In this document: piece by piece, positions 18,315-29,777 of the stretch | Numbering within the stretch: position 1 is the first letter of the stretch | Layout of the letters: each line of letters opens with the position of its first letter | Origin: Variovorax sp. KBW07 | Lineage (GTDB): Bacteria; Pseudomonadota; Gammaproteobacteria; Burkholderiales; Burkholderiaceae_C | Direction: 5' to 3' | NCBI RefSeq assembly: GCF_003852515.1 | Contig: NZ_QAJK01000043.1 | Coordinates: 483-51,600 of the forward strand | DNA length: 51,118 nt | The notes under the pieces: generated by a model | Told to the model about the DNA's origin: nothing | What the model saw: only the letters and a program-made list of their open reading frames with translations | Databases searched by the model: none | Translations under genes and position numbers: made by a program

Positions 18315-18364
18315 GGTGAAGTTCTTTCCGAAGACGAGGAAGTCGAGTCAGTTCTGTTCAGTGT

Positions 18365-19840
18365 TCAGTTCACCGCGGCCGCGGGCGCCGAAGCGGTGGC
18401 CGTGGCCGGGGGTTGCCAGCCGCCGCCCAGCGCGCGCGCCAGGCCGACCTGCGTGTCGAGCGCGCGCGCGGCGAGGTCGACCGCCAGGCGGCGCTGTGCG
18501 AGCACGGCGGTTTCGGCCGTCAGCACGTTGAGGTAGTTGCCCAGGCCCGCGCAGTAGCGCTGCACGGCAATGTCGTAGGCGCCTTCGGCCGCCGTTTGCG
18601 CCGCGCGCTGTTCGGCCTGCTGGCGTGTGATCGACTGGGCGCTGGTGGCCTGGTCGGCGGCATCGCGCACGGCGTCGAGCACGGTGGCGTTGTAGCTTTC
18701 GATGGCCACGTCGAGGTCGGCCGACTTGCCGCGCAGGTTGGCGCGCAGCTTGCCGCCCTCGAAGATCGGCAGGCTGATGGCCGGGCCCACGCCCCACTGC
18801 TCGCTGCCCGACTTGAGCAGCTTGCCGAAGCCCAGGCTCTGGAAGCCGACGAAAGCCGTGAGGTTGACGTTCGGATAGAACTGGGTCTTGGCATTGGCGA
18901 CGTCGCTGGTGGCAGCCTCGACGCGCCAGCGCGCGGCGGCGATGTCGGCGCGGCGGCCCAGCAGGTCGGCCGGAATGTTCGCCTGCAGCGCCATCGGCCT
19001 GACGCCGGCCAGCACCGGCGGCTTGAGCGACGCGGACACGTTGGGCTGGCCCACGAGCGCGTCGAGCGCGTGCTGCTGCAGCGCGATCTGTTCATTGAGC
19101 GCTTCGATCTGCTGGCGCGCTTCGGGCAGGCCGCCTTCGCTCTGGCGCAGTTCGAGGCGGGTGTCGAGGCCGGCGGACACGCGGTCGCGCACCAGCTTGA
19201 GGGTTTCGTCGCGCTGGGCCAGCGTGCGCTTGGCCACGGTGAGCTGGTCGTTCAGGCGGGCCCACTGGAAGTAGCTGCGCGCCACGTTGCTGGCAAGCAG
19301 CACGCGCGCGGCATCGGCATCGGCCGCGGTGGCGTTGGCCACGCCGATGGCGGTGTCGAGTGCGCTGCGGTTCTTGCCGAAGAAGTCGAGCTCCCAGCTT
19401 GCGCCCAGTTGCAGCAGGCCGATGTTCTGGATCGAGCCGCCGAGCGGCTCGGGGTAGATGTAGTTGCTGTTGAACTTCTGGCGCGTCAGGTCGAAGTCGC
19501 CCTTGACCTGCGGCTTGAGCGCGGCACCGGCGATGTCGGCCGAGGCCTGGGCGCGCACCAGGCGGGCACGCGCGACCTGCAGGTTCGGATTGCCGGCAAC
19601 GGCCTGGTCGATCAGCGTGTTGAGCTGCGTGTCGCCGAAGGCCAGCCACCATTGGCTGTCGAGGCTGGACACGGGCGCTGCGGCCGGGTCGGCGGCCAGG
19701 CCGAGCGACGACGCATCGCGCATTTTTGCCTGCGAGCCGATGCCGGCCATGTCGGCACAACCGGCCAGTGCGACCACCAGCAGCGCGGCGGCAACGACGG
19801 GAGTGCGACGCAGCGCGCGCACGGCGAGGGAATCAGTCAT
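18365..19840 (-). CDS. Outer-membrane efflux lipoprotein (OprM/NodT family)
   Basis: This 491-residue TolC-like channel has a lipoprotein signal peptide whose lipobox LAGC puts the lipidated cysteine near residue 28. Two outer membrane efflux protein repeats follow, with long Ala-rich helices. It completes the tripartite pump with EmrA and EmrB. The start at 19840 was chosen because the signal peptide begins there; the frame stays open further upstream. It overlaps the marR stop by 8 bases, which couples the pump to its regulator. Confidence 0.92.
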   Translation of the reverse strand: MTDSLAVRALRRTPVVAAALLVVALAGCADMAGIGSQAKMRDASSLGLAADPAAAPVSSLDSQWWLAFGDTQLNTLIDQAVAGNPNLQVARARLVRAQASADIAGAALKPQVKGDFDLTRQKFNSNYIYPEPLGGSIQNIGLLQLGASWELDFFGKNRSALDTAIGVANATAADADAARVLLASNVARSYFQWARLNDQLTVAKRTLAQRDETLKLVRDRVSAGLDTRLELRQSEGGLPEARQQIEALNEQIALQQHALDALVGQPNVSASLKPPVLAGVRPMALQANIPADLLGRRADIAAARWRVEAATSDVANAKTQFYPNVNLTAFVGFQSLGFGKLLKSGSEQWGVGPAISLPIFEGGKLRANLRGKSADLDVAIESYNATVLDAVRDAADQATSAQSITRQQAEQRAAQTAAEGAYDIAVQRYCAGLGNYLNVLTAETAVLAQRRLAVDLAARALDTQVGLARALGGGWQPPATATASAPAAAVN

Positions 19841-20375
19841 TTTTATCTCCACGGGCCGCGAGGGCCTGGGCGTTGTCGAGGATGCGGCGCAAGTAGCCCT
19901 TGAGCTGCTCCCATTCCTCGGTGGTGAAACCTGCAAGGTGTTCGTTCTGTACGCGGCTGAGCACGTACGGCACGTCTTTGGCGGCGGCGCGGCCTTCGTC
20001 GGTGAGTTCGATGTTGACCACGCGGCGGTCTTCGAGCGAACGCACGCGGCGGCACAGGCCCTTGGCTTCCAGGCGGTCGAGCAGGCGCGTCATGGCGCCG
20101 GTGTCGAGTTCGCAGGCACGGGCCAGCTCGGCCACGGTGGTGGCGGCGCCGGTATGCAATTTATAGAGCGGCACCCACTGCGGATAGGTCGGGCTGCCGG
20201 GCTCGCACATGCGCGTTTCCACGGACTGGCCGACCGCGGTGACGATGCGGCGCATCAGGTAGCCGATGCTCTCTTCGGCCCGGTAGGTTTCTGCCCGGTA
20301 GAAAGACGCAGCAGGCACGCGACGCTCTGCGTCGGCGGAGGCCGGCGGGGCTTGGGGGGAACTTGCATCGCTCAT
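19833..20375 (-). CDS. MarR-family transcriptional regulator of the efflux operon
   Basis: This 180-residue regulator shows a MarR winged helix: TVAELARACELDTGAMTRLL for the recognition region, and RVRSLEDRRVVNIELTDEGR for the wing, about residues 85-130. The reading frame is open for about 350 codons upstream, but start 20375 is fixed by a promoter whose -10 box (TAATAT) ends seven bases before this ATG. The in-frame ATG at 20396 lies between -35 and -10 and cannot be used. It heads the operon and very probably represses it through the palindrome in its own promoter. Confidence 0.93.
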   Translation of the reverse strand: MSDASSPQAPPASADAERRVPAASFYRAETYRAEESIGYLMRRIVTAVGQSVETRMCEPGSPTYPQWVPLYKLHTGAATTVAELARACELDTGAMTRLLDRLEAKGLCRRVRSLEDRRVVNIELTDEGRAAAKDVPYVLSRVQNEHLAGFTTEEWEQLKGYLRRILDNAQALAARGDKND

Positions 20376-20382
20376 GGCCGAA

Positions 20383-20411
20383 ATATTAGCTGCCATGGCA
20401 GTTATTGTCAA
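20383..20411 (-). promoter_or_regulatory. Promoter of marR-emr operon with embedded operator
   Basis: On the minus strand TTGACA (20411-20406), a 17-base spacer and TAATAT (20388-20383) make a near-consensus sigma-70 promoter. The spacer holds CTGCCATGGCAG (20390-20401), the core of an inverted repeat spanning 20385-20406 with two mismatched pairs. A repressor bound here would cover both boxes. The start codon begins eight bases past the -10, so the transcript is probably leaderless or nearly so. Confidence 0.8.
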
Positions 20412-20438
20412 GGCTGCCTTTGTGGAGGCAAGGGATCT

Positions 20439-20444
20439 TAGAAT
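20439..20444 (+). promoter_or_regulatory. -10-like box of a leaderless ABC exporter gene
   Basis: TAGAAT lies exactly six bases before the ATG at 20451, so transcription would start at or next to the A of the start codon. No ribosome binding site stands at the usual distance, and the -35 is weak. The MarR operator lies about 30 bases upstream. Confidence 0.5.
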
Positions 20445-20450
20445 CGGCGC

Positions 20451-22235
20451 ATGGCTTCTATCCCACCGTCTTCCATGGCCAAGGGCTCGCCCCGGTCGCT
20501 GTCGGGCTTGAGCCCTTTTCTTCGGCCCTACCGCGTGCAGATCGTGCTGGCGGCCCTCTTTCTGGTGATGGCGGCGGTTACCACGCTGGCTTTTCCTATC
20601 GCCTTGCGCAGCCTGATTGACGGCGGCTTGGTCAACCCCGACAAGGGCGCCCAGACGATGGCGCTGCGCGAGCACTTCGGCGCCCTCTTCGGCGTGGCCG
20701 TGGCGCTGGGCCTGTTCTCGGCCGCGCGCTTCTATACGGTGAGCTGGCTGGGCGAGCGCGTGACCGCCGACATCCGCAATGCGGTCTACGGCCACGTGCT
20801 GAAGCAGAGCCCGGCGTTCTTCGAGACGACACAGACCGGCGAGGTGCTGTCGCGCCTTACGGCCGACACGACGCTGGTGCAGACGGTCGTCGGCTCGTCG
20901 CTGAGCATGGGCCTGCGCAACACCGTGATGGGCATCGGCGCGCTGGGCGTGCTGGTGTGGACCAACCCTTATGTGATGGTGCAGGTGCTGGGCATCCTGG
21001 TGCTGGTGGTGCTGCCGAGCATGTGGTTCGGGCGCCGCGTGCGCAAGCTGTCGCGCGCCAGCCAGGACCGCGTGGCCGATTCGAGCGCCATCGCGGCAGA
21101 GGTGCTGAACGCGATTCCCGTGGTGCAGAGCTACACGGCCGAAGGCCGCGAGGCGGCGCGCTTCGACGCATCGACCGAGAACGCCTTTCGCACCGCCGTG
21201 CGCCGCACGCGCGCGCGCTCGGTGCTGGTGGCCTTCATCATCATCGCGACCTCGGCTGCGCTGCTGTGGGGCCTGTACCAGGGCACGCAGGCCGTGCTGC
21301 GCGGCGACATCACGGCCGGCCACCTGGGCCAGACCGTGGTCTACGTCGCGATCCTGGCCAGCGCGACCGCCGTGCTCGGCGAGGTGTACGGCGACCTGCT
21401 GCGCGCCGCCGGCGCGACCGAGCGCCTGATGGAACTGCTGCACGCGCCCGCCGCCATCGTTTCACCGGCCAGGCCGGCTGTCACGCCCGTCCCCGCGGCG
21501 GGAAGCGCCATCCGGTTCGACGCGGTGACCTTCCACTATCCGTCGCGGCCGGGAACGCCCGCCCTGCGCGACTTCAGCCTCGACGTGGCGCCGGGCGAAA
21601 CGGTGGCGCTGGTCGGATCGAGCGGCGCGGGCAAGAGCACCGTGTTCCAGTTGCTGCTGCGTTACTACGATCCGCAATCGGGCCGCCTGCTGCTCGATGG
21701 CACGCCACTCGCCTCGCTGGCCCTGGGCGACCTGCGCACGCGCATCGGCCTGGTGCCTCAAGACGCAGTGATCTTCTCGACCAGCGCCTTCGAGAACATC
21801 CGCTATGGCCGCCCCGAAGCAACGTCCGACGAAGTGCATGCGGCGGCCCGCGCGGCCTTTGCCCACGACTTCCTGCAGGCCCTGCCCGAGGGCTACGACA
21901 CCTTCCTGGGCGAGCGCGGCGTGCGCCTCTCGGGCGGACAGCGCCAGCGCATCGCGATTGCGCGCGCCATCCTGAAGAACCCGCCGCTGCTGCTGCTGGA
22001 CGAAGCCACCAGCGCACTCGACGCGGAAAGCGAACGCATGGTGCAGGCCGCGCTGGAATCGGCGATGGAAGGCCGCACCACGGTCGTGATTGCGCACCGG
22101 CTGGCCACGGTGCAGAAGGCCGACCGCATCATCGTGCTGGACCATGGCGGCATCGTCGAACAGGGAACGCATGCGACGCTGGTCGCGCAGGGCGGCGTGT
22201 ACGCGCGCCTAGCGGCGCTTCAGTTCACGGCCTGA
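20451..22235 (+). CDS. ABC exporter half-transporter (MsbA-like, membrane domain fused to ATPase)
   Basis: This 594-residue protein has an N-terminal exporter membrane domain of six helices, about residues 25-320, and a C-terminal ATPase with Walker [10 protein letters not shown], signature [16 protein letters not shown] and Walker [16 protein letters not shown]. Such half-transporters act as homodimers to export lipids, peptides or drugs; the substrate here is not known. It diverges from the marR operon and shares its 75-base control region, so it may be under the same repressor. A -10-like box six bases before the ATG suggests a leaderless mRNA. Confidence 0.93.
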   Translation: MASIPPSSMAKGSPRSLSGLSPFLRPYRVQIVLAALFLVMAAVTTLAFPIALRSLIDGGLVNPDKGAQTMALREHFGALFGVAVALGLFSAARFYTVSWLGERVTADIRNAVYGHVLKQSPAFFETTQTGEVLSRLTADTTLVQTVVGSSLSMGLRNTVMGIGALGVLVWTNPYVMVQVLGILVLVVLPSMWFGRRVRKLSRASQDRVADSSAIAAEVLNAIPVVQSYTAEGREAARFDASTENAFRTAVRRTRARSVLVAFIIIATSAALLWGLYQGTQAVLRGDITAGHLGQTVVYVAILASATAVLGEVYGDLLRAAGATERLMELLHAPAAIVSPARPAVTPVPAAGSAIRFDAVTFHYPSRPGTPALRDFSLDVAPGETVALVGSSGAGKSTVFQLLLRYYDPQSGRLLLDGTPLASLALGDLRTRIGLVPQDAVIFSTSAFENIRYGRPEATSDEVHAAARAAFAHDFLQALPEGYDTFLGERGVRLSGGQRQRIAIARAILKNPPLLLLDEATSALDAESERMVQAALESAMEGRTTVVIAHRLATVQKADRIIVLDHGGIVEQGTHATLVAQGGVYARLAALQFTA

Positions 22236-22286
22236 GCGCCCTTCTCGGCTGGCCTGGCCTTGGCTGGGGGCCGGCCGGGTCGCCTG

Positions 22287-22766
22287 CTACTGCAGGGTTT
22301 CCTTCAGCGCCGCCGGAATGGGCAGCGGCATCACCGCGATGCCTTCGTCGAGCAGCGCTTCGGTCTGCTCGGGCGTTGCCTGGCCGCGGATGCCGCGCTC
22401 CTGGGTTTCGCCGTAGTGCATCTTGCGCGCCTCGTCGGCAAAGCGGTCGCCGACGTCCTCGGTCTTGGCCAGCACCTCGCGCACGGCGCGCATCCAGCGG
22501 GCCTCGGGCGACATCGGTGCCGCGGGAACGTTGGATGATGATGATGAAGAAGATGCAGCAGCGGGCGCCGAAGCGGTTTCCTGCTGCGGTGCCTTTGCAT
22601 TGCCAAGGTTCAGTCGCGGCGCGCTCAGCAGCTTGACGATGGCGGTGTCGCCGCAGACCGGGCATTCGACCAGCCCGCTGGCAAGTTGCGTCTCGAAGGC
22701 TTCGTTGGACGCAAACCAGCCCTCGAAGCCGTGGCCATGCGTGCAGCGTAGATCGAGAACCTTCAT
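22287..22766 (-). CDS. DUF1178 family protein
   Basis: This 159-residue cytoplasmic protein of unknown function begins MKVLDLRCTHGHGFEGWF, the DUF1178 pattern. Cys8 and the pair in ECPVCGD, near residues 40-43, may bind metal. A Ser-rich linker around residues 71-78 is coded by seven GAW triplets and joins the Cys-rich head to the conserved helical tail. It is preceded by a -10-like GATAAT six bases from the ATG, so it may have its own leaderless transcript although it trails the nuo operon. Its end converges on the ABC exporter. Confidence 0.88.
   Translation of the reverse strand: MKVLDLRCTHGHGFEGWFASNEAFETQLASGLVECPVCGDTAIVKLLSAPRLNLGNAKAPQQETASAPAAASSSSSSSNVPAAPMSPEARWMRAVREVLAKTEDVGDRFADEARKMHYGETQERGIRGQATPEQTEALLDEGIAVMPLPIPAALKETLQ
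22534..22554. repeat. Trinucleotide run (GAW)7 inside the DUF1178 gene
   Basis: Four GAT units, two GAA and one GAT on the plus strand encode seven serines on the minus strand. Slippage would change the length of the Ser linker without shifting frame. Confidence 0.8.
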
Positions 22767-22772
22767 GCGCGG

Positions 22773-22778
22773 ATTATC
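22773..22778 (-). promoter_or_regulatory. -10-like box six bases before the DUF1178 start
   Basis: On the minus strand GATAAT is followed by CCGCGC and then ATG. The same spacing is seen before the ABC exporter gene and tsaD. No Shine-Dalgarno sequence is visible between the box and the start, and the -35 is weak. Confidence 0.4.
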
Positions 22779-23391
22779 CCGCGCCGCCTTGCGAAGGCGC
22801 AGCCTGCCAGTCCAGAGCCCATGCGCCCGACAGAACGTTCTGCAGCCAGAGCGTGCAGGTGAGCGTCTTGGCGTCGGTCACGGTGCCGTCGCGGCACCAG
22901 CCGGACAGCGCGTCGGGCGTGGCCGTGAACACGTCGAGAAACTCGCCGTGGTCGAGCTTGCGCTCGCCCAGCGTGAGCCCGCGGGCAAAGTAGATGTGGA
23001 TGATTTCGGTGGAGTACGCCACCGCCAGGTGCATGGCGCCGGCATGGGCCCACTCGCGCGCGGTGTAGCCGGTTTCTTCGAGCAGCTCGCGCTGGCCGCA
23101 GACGAAAGGGTCTTCGCCCGCATCGAGCTTGCCGGCCGGAAACTCGACCATGACATGGCCGACCGGGTAGCGGAACTGGCGCTCCAGCACCACGCGGCCG
23201 TCGTCCAGCATGGGGATCACCACCACTGCGCCGGGGTGCACCACGTACTCGCGCGTGGCGCTGTGGCCGTCGGGCAGGCGGATGGTGTCGCGCCGGGCCT
23301 CGAGAAACTTGCCCTTGAACAGCTCCTCGCGGCTCGTGAGCTGTTCCTTCAGGTGCGAATCGGTGGTGTCGTCGATGGGCGTGGTGGTCAT
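22774..23391 (-). CDS. Nudix hydrolase (ADP-ribose pyrophosphatase-like)
   Basis: This 205-residue hydrolase has a full Nudix box, GKLDAGEDPFVCGQRELLEE then TGY, at about residues 107-129, with all the metal-binding glutamates. The length and the flanking segments (REYVVHPGAVVVIPMLDDGR, LERQFRYPVGHVMVEFPAGK) fit the ADP-sugar pyrophosphatase subgroup. It sits between DUF2818 and DUF1178 at the tail of the nuo operon; in other Burkholderiales I recall the same neighbours. The exact nucleotide substrate is not established by sequence. Confidence 0.92.
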   Translation of the reverse strand: MTTTPIDDTTDSHLKEQLTSREELFKGKFLEARRDTIRLPDGHSATREYVVHPGAVVVIPMLDDGRVVLERQFRYPVGHVMVEFPAGKLDAGEDPFVCGQRELLEETGYTAREWAHAGAMHLAVAYSTEIIHIYFARGLTLGERKLDHGEFLDVFTATPDALSGWCRDGTVTDAKTLTCTLWLQNVLSGAWALDWQAAPSQGGAG

Positions 23392-23410
23392 GTCGGTCGT
23401 GGTGCTCGCG

Positions 23411-23716
23411 TCAGTGCCTGTGCTTCATCAGGTAGCGCCAGGTAAATCCGGGAAAGGCCAGCACGATGAACAGCGAGGCGGTCACCGCGTAGAACTCCCA
23501 GCCCTGCGACGCAATCTGCCCTGCCCTGCGTTCGAACAGCAGGCCGATGCCGCCGGCCAGGAAGTACAAGACCACCAGCTCGGCCAGCCGCACCGCGAGC
23601 GACTTGGGTCGGCTCGGCAGCGGCACGGCTCCGAACAGGCGGTCGTTGAAGAAAGGCAGGTTGGCGGCCACCAGGGCCACCAGCAGCACCACCCAGACCG
23701 ACGCGGTTTGCGACAC
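23411..23716 (-). CDS. DUF2818 family membrane protein, tail of the nuo operon
   Basis: This small hydrophobic protein of 101 residues has about three membrane segments (VWVVLLVALVAANLPFF, LAELVVLYFLAGGIGLLF and YAVTASLFIVLAFPGF) and a basic C-terminus. It fits DUF2818, which I know only from betaproteobacteria next to nuoN. Its GTG start lies 13 bases after the nuoN stop, so it is surely co-transcribed with complex I. A part in complex I assembly or stability is inference from position only. Confidence 0.85.
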   Translation of the reverse strand: MSQTASVWVVLLVALVAANLPFFNDRLFGAVPLPSRPKSLAVRLAELVVLYFLAGGIGLLFERRAGQIASQGWEFYAVTASLFIVLAFPGFTWRYLMKHRH

Positions 23717-23729
23717 CGGGCGGGCCGCG

Positions 23730-25217
23730 TCAGTGGGCCAGCGTGGCCACGATCGCGTCGTAGCAGAGCGTCATCAGGCCGCCGGGCACGATGCCCAGGA
23801 TCAGGATGAGCGCGCCGTTGATGGTGAGCACCGTGCGCACGTCGCGCGGGGCCGACACGGTGGTGGCCGTGACGGGTGCATCGAAGTACATGACCTTGAC
23901 CACGCGCAGGTAGTAGAAGGCGCCGATCAGCGACATCATCACCGCGAACACCGCCAGGCCGATGTAGATGGCCTGGCCCGAGGCGATGAGCGCCTGCAGC
24001 ACGGCCAGCTTGGCGTAGAAGCCCACCAGCGGCGGCAGGCCGGCCAGCGAGAACATCGCGATGGCCATCACGCCGGCGTACAGCGGGCTGCGCTGGTTCA
24101 GGCCGGCCAGGTCGGTGATCTCTTCGCTTTCGAAGCCTTCGCGTGCCAGCAGCAGGATGATGCCGAAGCTTGCCAGCGTGGTCAGCACGTAGGTCACGAC
24201 GTAGAACATCGAGGCGCTGTACGCGAACTGCGCGTTGTAGGTGCCCTGGTGGTCCGAGCCGGCGACCATGCCCAGCAGCATGAAGCCCATCTGCGAGATG
24301 GTCGAGTAGGCCAGCATGCGCTTCAGGTTGCTCTGCGCAATGGCGGCCAGGTTACCGACCAGCAGCGAGGCAATGGCGAGCACGGCCAGCATCTGCTGCC
24401 AGTCGATGGCCAGCGGCTGCAGGCCGTCGACCAGCAGGCGGATGATGATCGCGAAGGCAGCCAGTTCAGGCGCCGCGCCGATCAGCAGCGTGACCGCCGT
24501 CGGCGCGCCCTGGTAGACGTCGGGCACCCACATGTGGAAAGGCGCCGCCCCCACCTTGAATGCCAGGCCGGCCACGATGAACACCAGGCCGAACACCAGC
24601 ACCTGGTGGTTCACCTTGCCGCTGGCGATGGTCTTGAAGACTTCGTTGACGTCGAGCGAGCCGGTGGCGCCGTACATCATCGACAGGCCGTACAGCAGGA
24701 AGCCGCTGGCCATGGCGCCGAGCACGAAGTACTTCATGGCGGCTTCGCTGGCCACCGCGTTGTCGCGGCGCAGCGCCACCAGCGCGTAGCTGGACAGCGT
24801 GAGCAGTTCGAGGCCCAGGTAGATCAGCAGGAAGTTGCTGCCCGAGATCATCACGAACATGCCCAGCAGCGCGAACATGCTCACGGTGAACATTTCGCCG
24901 CCGCGCAGCATGTCGCGGTCCGCCGCGTAGGGACGGCCGTAGACCAGCGTGACCATCAGGGCCACGGTGGCGAAGCACTTGAGCCAGTTGCCCATCGGGT
25001 CGCTGACGACCATGCCGCCGAAGCCATAGATGGTCTTGGCGTCCAGGGCCTGCAGGCCCGACAGCACGGCGACCACGGCCAGCGTGAGCAATGTCAGCAC
25101 ATAGGTGCGGGTGCGGCGCGGGCTCGTGTCCGACAGGTCGACCAGCGCAATGATGCAGGCCATGACCAGCAACACGATTTCGGGGTAGATCGTGACCCAG
25201 CTGAGTTTGTCAATCAT
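23730..25217 (-). CDS. nuoN: NADH-quinone oxidoreductase subunit N
   Basis: This 495-residue membrane subunit has about 14 helices and belongs to the antiporter-like family shared with NuoL and NuoM. It provides one proton-pumping channel of complex I. The conserved segments [19 protein letters not shown] and [14 protein letters not shown] are present, with the lysine of [20 protein letters not shown] in the channel helix. Length is normal. It is the last true nuo gene; nuoM ends 24 bases upstream. Confidence 0.97.
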   Translation of the reverse strand: MIDKLSWVTIYPEIVLLVMACIIALVDLSDTSPRRTRTYVLTLLTLAVVAVLSGLQALDAKTIYGFGGMVVSDPMGNWLKCFATVALMVTLVYGRPYAADRDMLRGGEMFTVSMFALLGMFVMISGSNFLLIYLGLELLTLSSYALVALRRDNAVASEAAMKYFVLGAMASGFLLYGLSMMYGATGSLDVNEVFKTIASGKVNHQVLVFGLVFIVAGLAFKVGAAPFHMWVPDVYQGAPTAVTLLIGAAPELAAFAIIIRLLVDGLQPLAIDWQQMLAVLAIASLLVGNLAAIAQSNLKRMLAYSTISQMGFMLLGMVAGSDHQGTYNAQFAYSASMFYVVTYVLTTLASFGIILLLAREGFESEEITDLAGLNQRSPLYAGVMAIAMFSLAGLPPLVGFYAKLAVLQALIASGQAIYIGLAVFAVMMSLIGAFYYLRVVKVMYFDAPVTATTVSAPRDVRTVLTINGALILILGIVPGGLMTLCYDAIVATLAH

Positions 25218-25241
25218 CTCGTTCTCTTCTTCAGCGTGGCA

Positions 25242-26717
25242 TCAAGGCAGCTTCGAAATCGCCGTGTGGCGAAGGAGCTCGACTACCGAGGCGTCCATCG
25301 CGTCGGTAAAAGGCTTCGGATACAGGCCCATCCACAGCACGGCAATGGCCAGCAGCGAGAGCATCAGGAATTCGCGGGCATTGATGTCCTTGAGTTCCTT
25401 GACGTGGTCGTTGCCGACCGGGCCGAGGTACACGCGCTTGTACATCCACAGGGTGTAGGCCGCGCCGAAGATCAGTGCGGTGGCAGCGCCCAGGCCGACC
25501 CAGAAGTTGGCCTTGACCGCCCCCAGGATGACCATCCATTCGCCCACGAAACCGGCGGTGCCCGGCAGGCCGCAATTGGCCATGGCGAACAGCAGCGCGA
25601 ACGCGGCAAACTTGGGCATGGTGTTGACCACGCCGCCGTAATCGGCAATCTGGCGCGAGTGCACGCGGTCGTACAGCACGCCGATGCCCAGGAACATGGC
25701 GCCCGACACGAAGCCGTGGGCAATCATCTGCACGATGCCGCCGGACACGCCGAGCTCGTTGAAGATGAAGAAGCCGAGCGTCACGAAGCCCATGTGGGCC
25801 ACCGACGAGTAAGCCACCAGCTTCTTCATGTCCTGCTGCACCAGCGCCACCAAGCCCACGTAGATCACGGCGATGAGCGACAGCGCGATCATGAGCCAGG
25901 CCCATTCGTGCGATGCGTCGGGTGCGATGGGCATCGAGAAGCGCAGGAAGCCGTAGGCGCCCAGCTTCAGCATGATCGCGGCCAGCACTGCGGAGCCGCC
26001 GGTGGGCGCCTCGACGTGCACGTCGGGTAGCCAGGTGTGGACCGGCCACATCGGCACCTTGACGGCGAAAGCCGCGAAGAAGGCGAAGAACAGGAAGGTC
26101 TGCGCGGTCGCACCCAGCGGCAGCTTGTGCCAGCTCAGGATGTCGAAGCTGCCGCCCGACTTGTTGTACAGGAAGATCAGCGCCACCAGCATCAGCAGCG
26201 AGCCGAGCAAGGTGTACAGGAAGAACTTGAACGCAGCGTAGATCTTGTTCGGGCCGCCCCAGATGCCGATGATCAGGTACATCGGGATCAGCGTGGCTTC
26301 GAAGAACACGTAGAACAGCACGCCGTCGAGTGCCGAGAACACGCCGATCATGAAACCCGACAGGATCAGGAACGCGCCCATGTACTGGTTCACGCGCTCG
26401 GTGATCACTTCCCAGGCGGAAATGACGACGATGACCGTGATGAACGACGTCAGCAGCACCAACCAGAGCGACAAGCCGTCGACCCCGAGGTGGTAGTTGA
26501 CGTTGAAGCGCGAGATCCAGCTCGTCTTTTCGACGAACTGCATGGCGGCGGTACCGTTCTGGAAGCGCGTGAACAGCGGCACCGTGACCAGGAAGCTCAC
26601 GATGGCACCGACGAGCGCGACCCAGCGGACGCCCCTGGCGTGCTCGTCACGGCCAAACGCCAGCAGCACGGCGCCGAATGCGATCGGCACCCAGATGGCA
26701 AGGCTCAACAAACCCAT
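25242..26717 (-). CDS. nuoM: NADH-quinone oxidoreductase subunit M
   Basis: This 491-residue antiporter-like proton-pumping subunit carries typical motifs: NYHLGVDGLSLWLVLLTSFI near residue 55, the glutamate-containing segment YVFFEATLIPMYLIIGIWGG, and the channel helix AFAVKVPMWPVHTWLPDVH with its lysine. Length is normal. It lies between nuoL and nuoN with gaps of about 25 bases on each side, as expected for complex I operons of Proteobacteria. Confidence 0.97.
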   Translation of the reverse strand: MGLLSLAIWVPIAFGAVLLAFGRDEHARGVRWVALVGAIVSFLVTVPLFTRFQNGTAAMQFVEKTSWISRFNVNYHLGVDGLSLWLVLLTSFITVIVVISAWEVITERVNQYMGAFLILSGFMIGVFSALDGVLFYVFFEATLIPMYLIIGIWGGPNKIYAAFKFFLYTLLGSLLMLVALIFLYNKSGGSFDILSWHKLPLGATAQTFLFFAFFAAFAVKVPMWPVHTWLPDVHVEAPTGGSAVLAAIMLKLGAYGFLRFSMPIAPDASHEWAWLMIALSLIAVIYVGLVALVQQDMKKLVAYSSVAHMGFVTLGFFIFNELGVSGGIVQMIAHGFVSGAMFLGIGVLYDRVHSRQIADYGGVVNTMPKFAAFALLFAMANCGLPGTAGFVGEWMVILGAVKANFWVGLGAATALIFGAAYTLWMYKRVYLGPVGNDHVKELKDINAREFLMLSLLAIAVLWMGLYPKPFTDAMDASVVELLRHTAISKLP

Positions 26718-26742
26718 TTTTCTTTTTCTCCAGCGTTCAGGC

Positions 26743-28776
<2,034 letters not shown>

Positions 28777-28783
28777 GTTGCTG

Positions 28784-29092
28784 TCAACCCTTGAGCGAGT
28801 TGAGTTCGTCGACGTTGATGTTCGACTTGTTGCGGAACAGCAGGACCAGCAGCGCCAGCCCGATGGCCGACTCGGCCGCGGCCACCGTCAGGATGAAGAA
28901 CACGAAGATCTGTCCGTGCATGTCGCCCAGGAAGTGCGAGAAGGCCACGAAGTTCATGTTGACCGCCAGCAGCATCAGCTCGATGGCCATCAGCAGAACG
29001 ATGAGGTTCTTTCGATTCAGGAAGATGCCGATCACAGACAGCGCGAAGAGCATCGCGCCGAGCGAAAGAAAGTGTCCGAGCGTGAGCGTCAT
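28784..29092 (-). CDS. nuoK: NADH-quinone oxidoreductase subunit K
   Basis: This 102-residue membrane subunit with three helices carries the two channel glutamates, in [16 protein letters not shown] and in [19 protein letters not shown]. It is the MrpC-like subunit of the proton path. Its ATG overlaps the nuoJ stop in the ATGA arrangement, so the two are translationally coupled. Confidence 0.97.
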   Translation of the reverse strand: MTLTLGHFLSLGAMLFALSVIGIFLNRKNLIVLLMAIELMLLAVNMNFVAFSHFLGDMHGQIFVFFILTVAAAESAIGLALLVLLFRNKSNINVDELNSLKG

Positions 29093-29748
29093 GCCTTGTT
29101 TTCCTTTGCCGCGTCAGCCGCTGGTGCAGCTTCGACCACCGGTTCGGCCGCACGCGTCACCGGCATCTGCACGATACGCACGCGGTCGCGCGCCTTCACG
29201 CGCACCTGGTCGGACGGATTGACGTACTTGCTGTCCTTGCGGGTGCGCAGCGTCAGCGCGATGGCGGCGATGATGGCCACGAGCAGGATGACCGCGGCAA
29301 TTTCCAGCGGATACAGATACTGCGAATAAAGCAGCTTGCCGAGTTCGAGCGTGTTCGAGCTGTCGGCGGCCATTGCGCCGCTCGTGGGGCGTGCTTCGCC
29401 GAGGCGGAAACCGCCCATCAGCACGGCAGCCATTTCGAGCGCGATGAGCGCGCCGACACCGGCGGCCAGCGGGAAGTGCTTCCAGAAGCCCTCTCGCAAA
29501 CCGTCGACGTTGATGTCCAGCATCATCACGACGAACAAAAACAGCACCATCACGGCGCCTACATACACAAGCACCAGCGAGATCGCGAGGAACTCGGCGC
29601 GCAGCAGCAGCCAGATGGCCGATGCCTGGAAGAAAGCCAGCACCAGATACAGCGCGGCGTACACGGGGTTGCGTGCGGTGATGACGCGGAAGGCTGCAAA
29701 CAGCAGCACCACGGCAAACAGATAGAACAGACCGGTCTTGACGTCCAT
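29089..29748 (-). CDS. nuoJ: NADH-quinone oxidoreductase subunit J
   Basis: This 219-residue membrane subunit has five helices and the conserved segment [20 protein letters not shown] around residues 55-74. I chose start 29748, giving [15 protein letters not shown]; the frame is open upstream but that part is read-through of the nuoI gap. A charged and Ala-rich C-terminal tail of about 40 residues follows the last helix. NuoJ takes part in the conformational change that couples quinone reduction to pumping. Confidence 0.96.
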   Translation of the reverse strand: MDVKTGLFYLFAVVLLFAAFRVITARNPVYAALYLVLAFFQASAIWLLLRAEFLAISLVLVYVGAVMVLFLFVVMMLDINVDGLREGFWKHFPLAAGVGALIALEMAAVLMGGFRLGEARPTSGAMAADSSNTLELGKLLYSQYLYPLEIAAVILLVAIIAAIALTLRTRKDSKYVNPSDQVRVKARDRVRIVQMPVTRAAEPVVEAAPAADAAKENKA

Positions 29749-29777
29749 GGAATTCGAATGGGTTCGGGCTGGTCGGA

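Noticed and set aside
20394-20396. Alternative marR start ATG
   Set aside because: It lies in the spacer between the -35 and -10 boxes of the marR promoter, upstream of any likely transcript start.
22236-22286. GGC/GCC-rich inverted segments between the ABC exporter and DUF1178
   Set aside because: Several short GC matches are expected by chance in such sequence and there is no T-tract on either strand.
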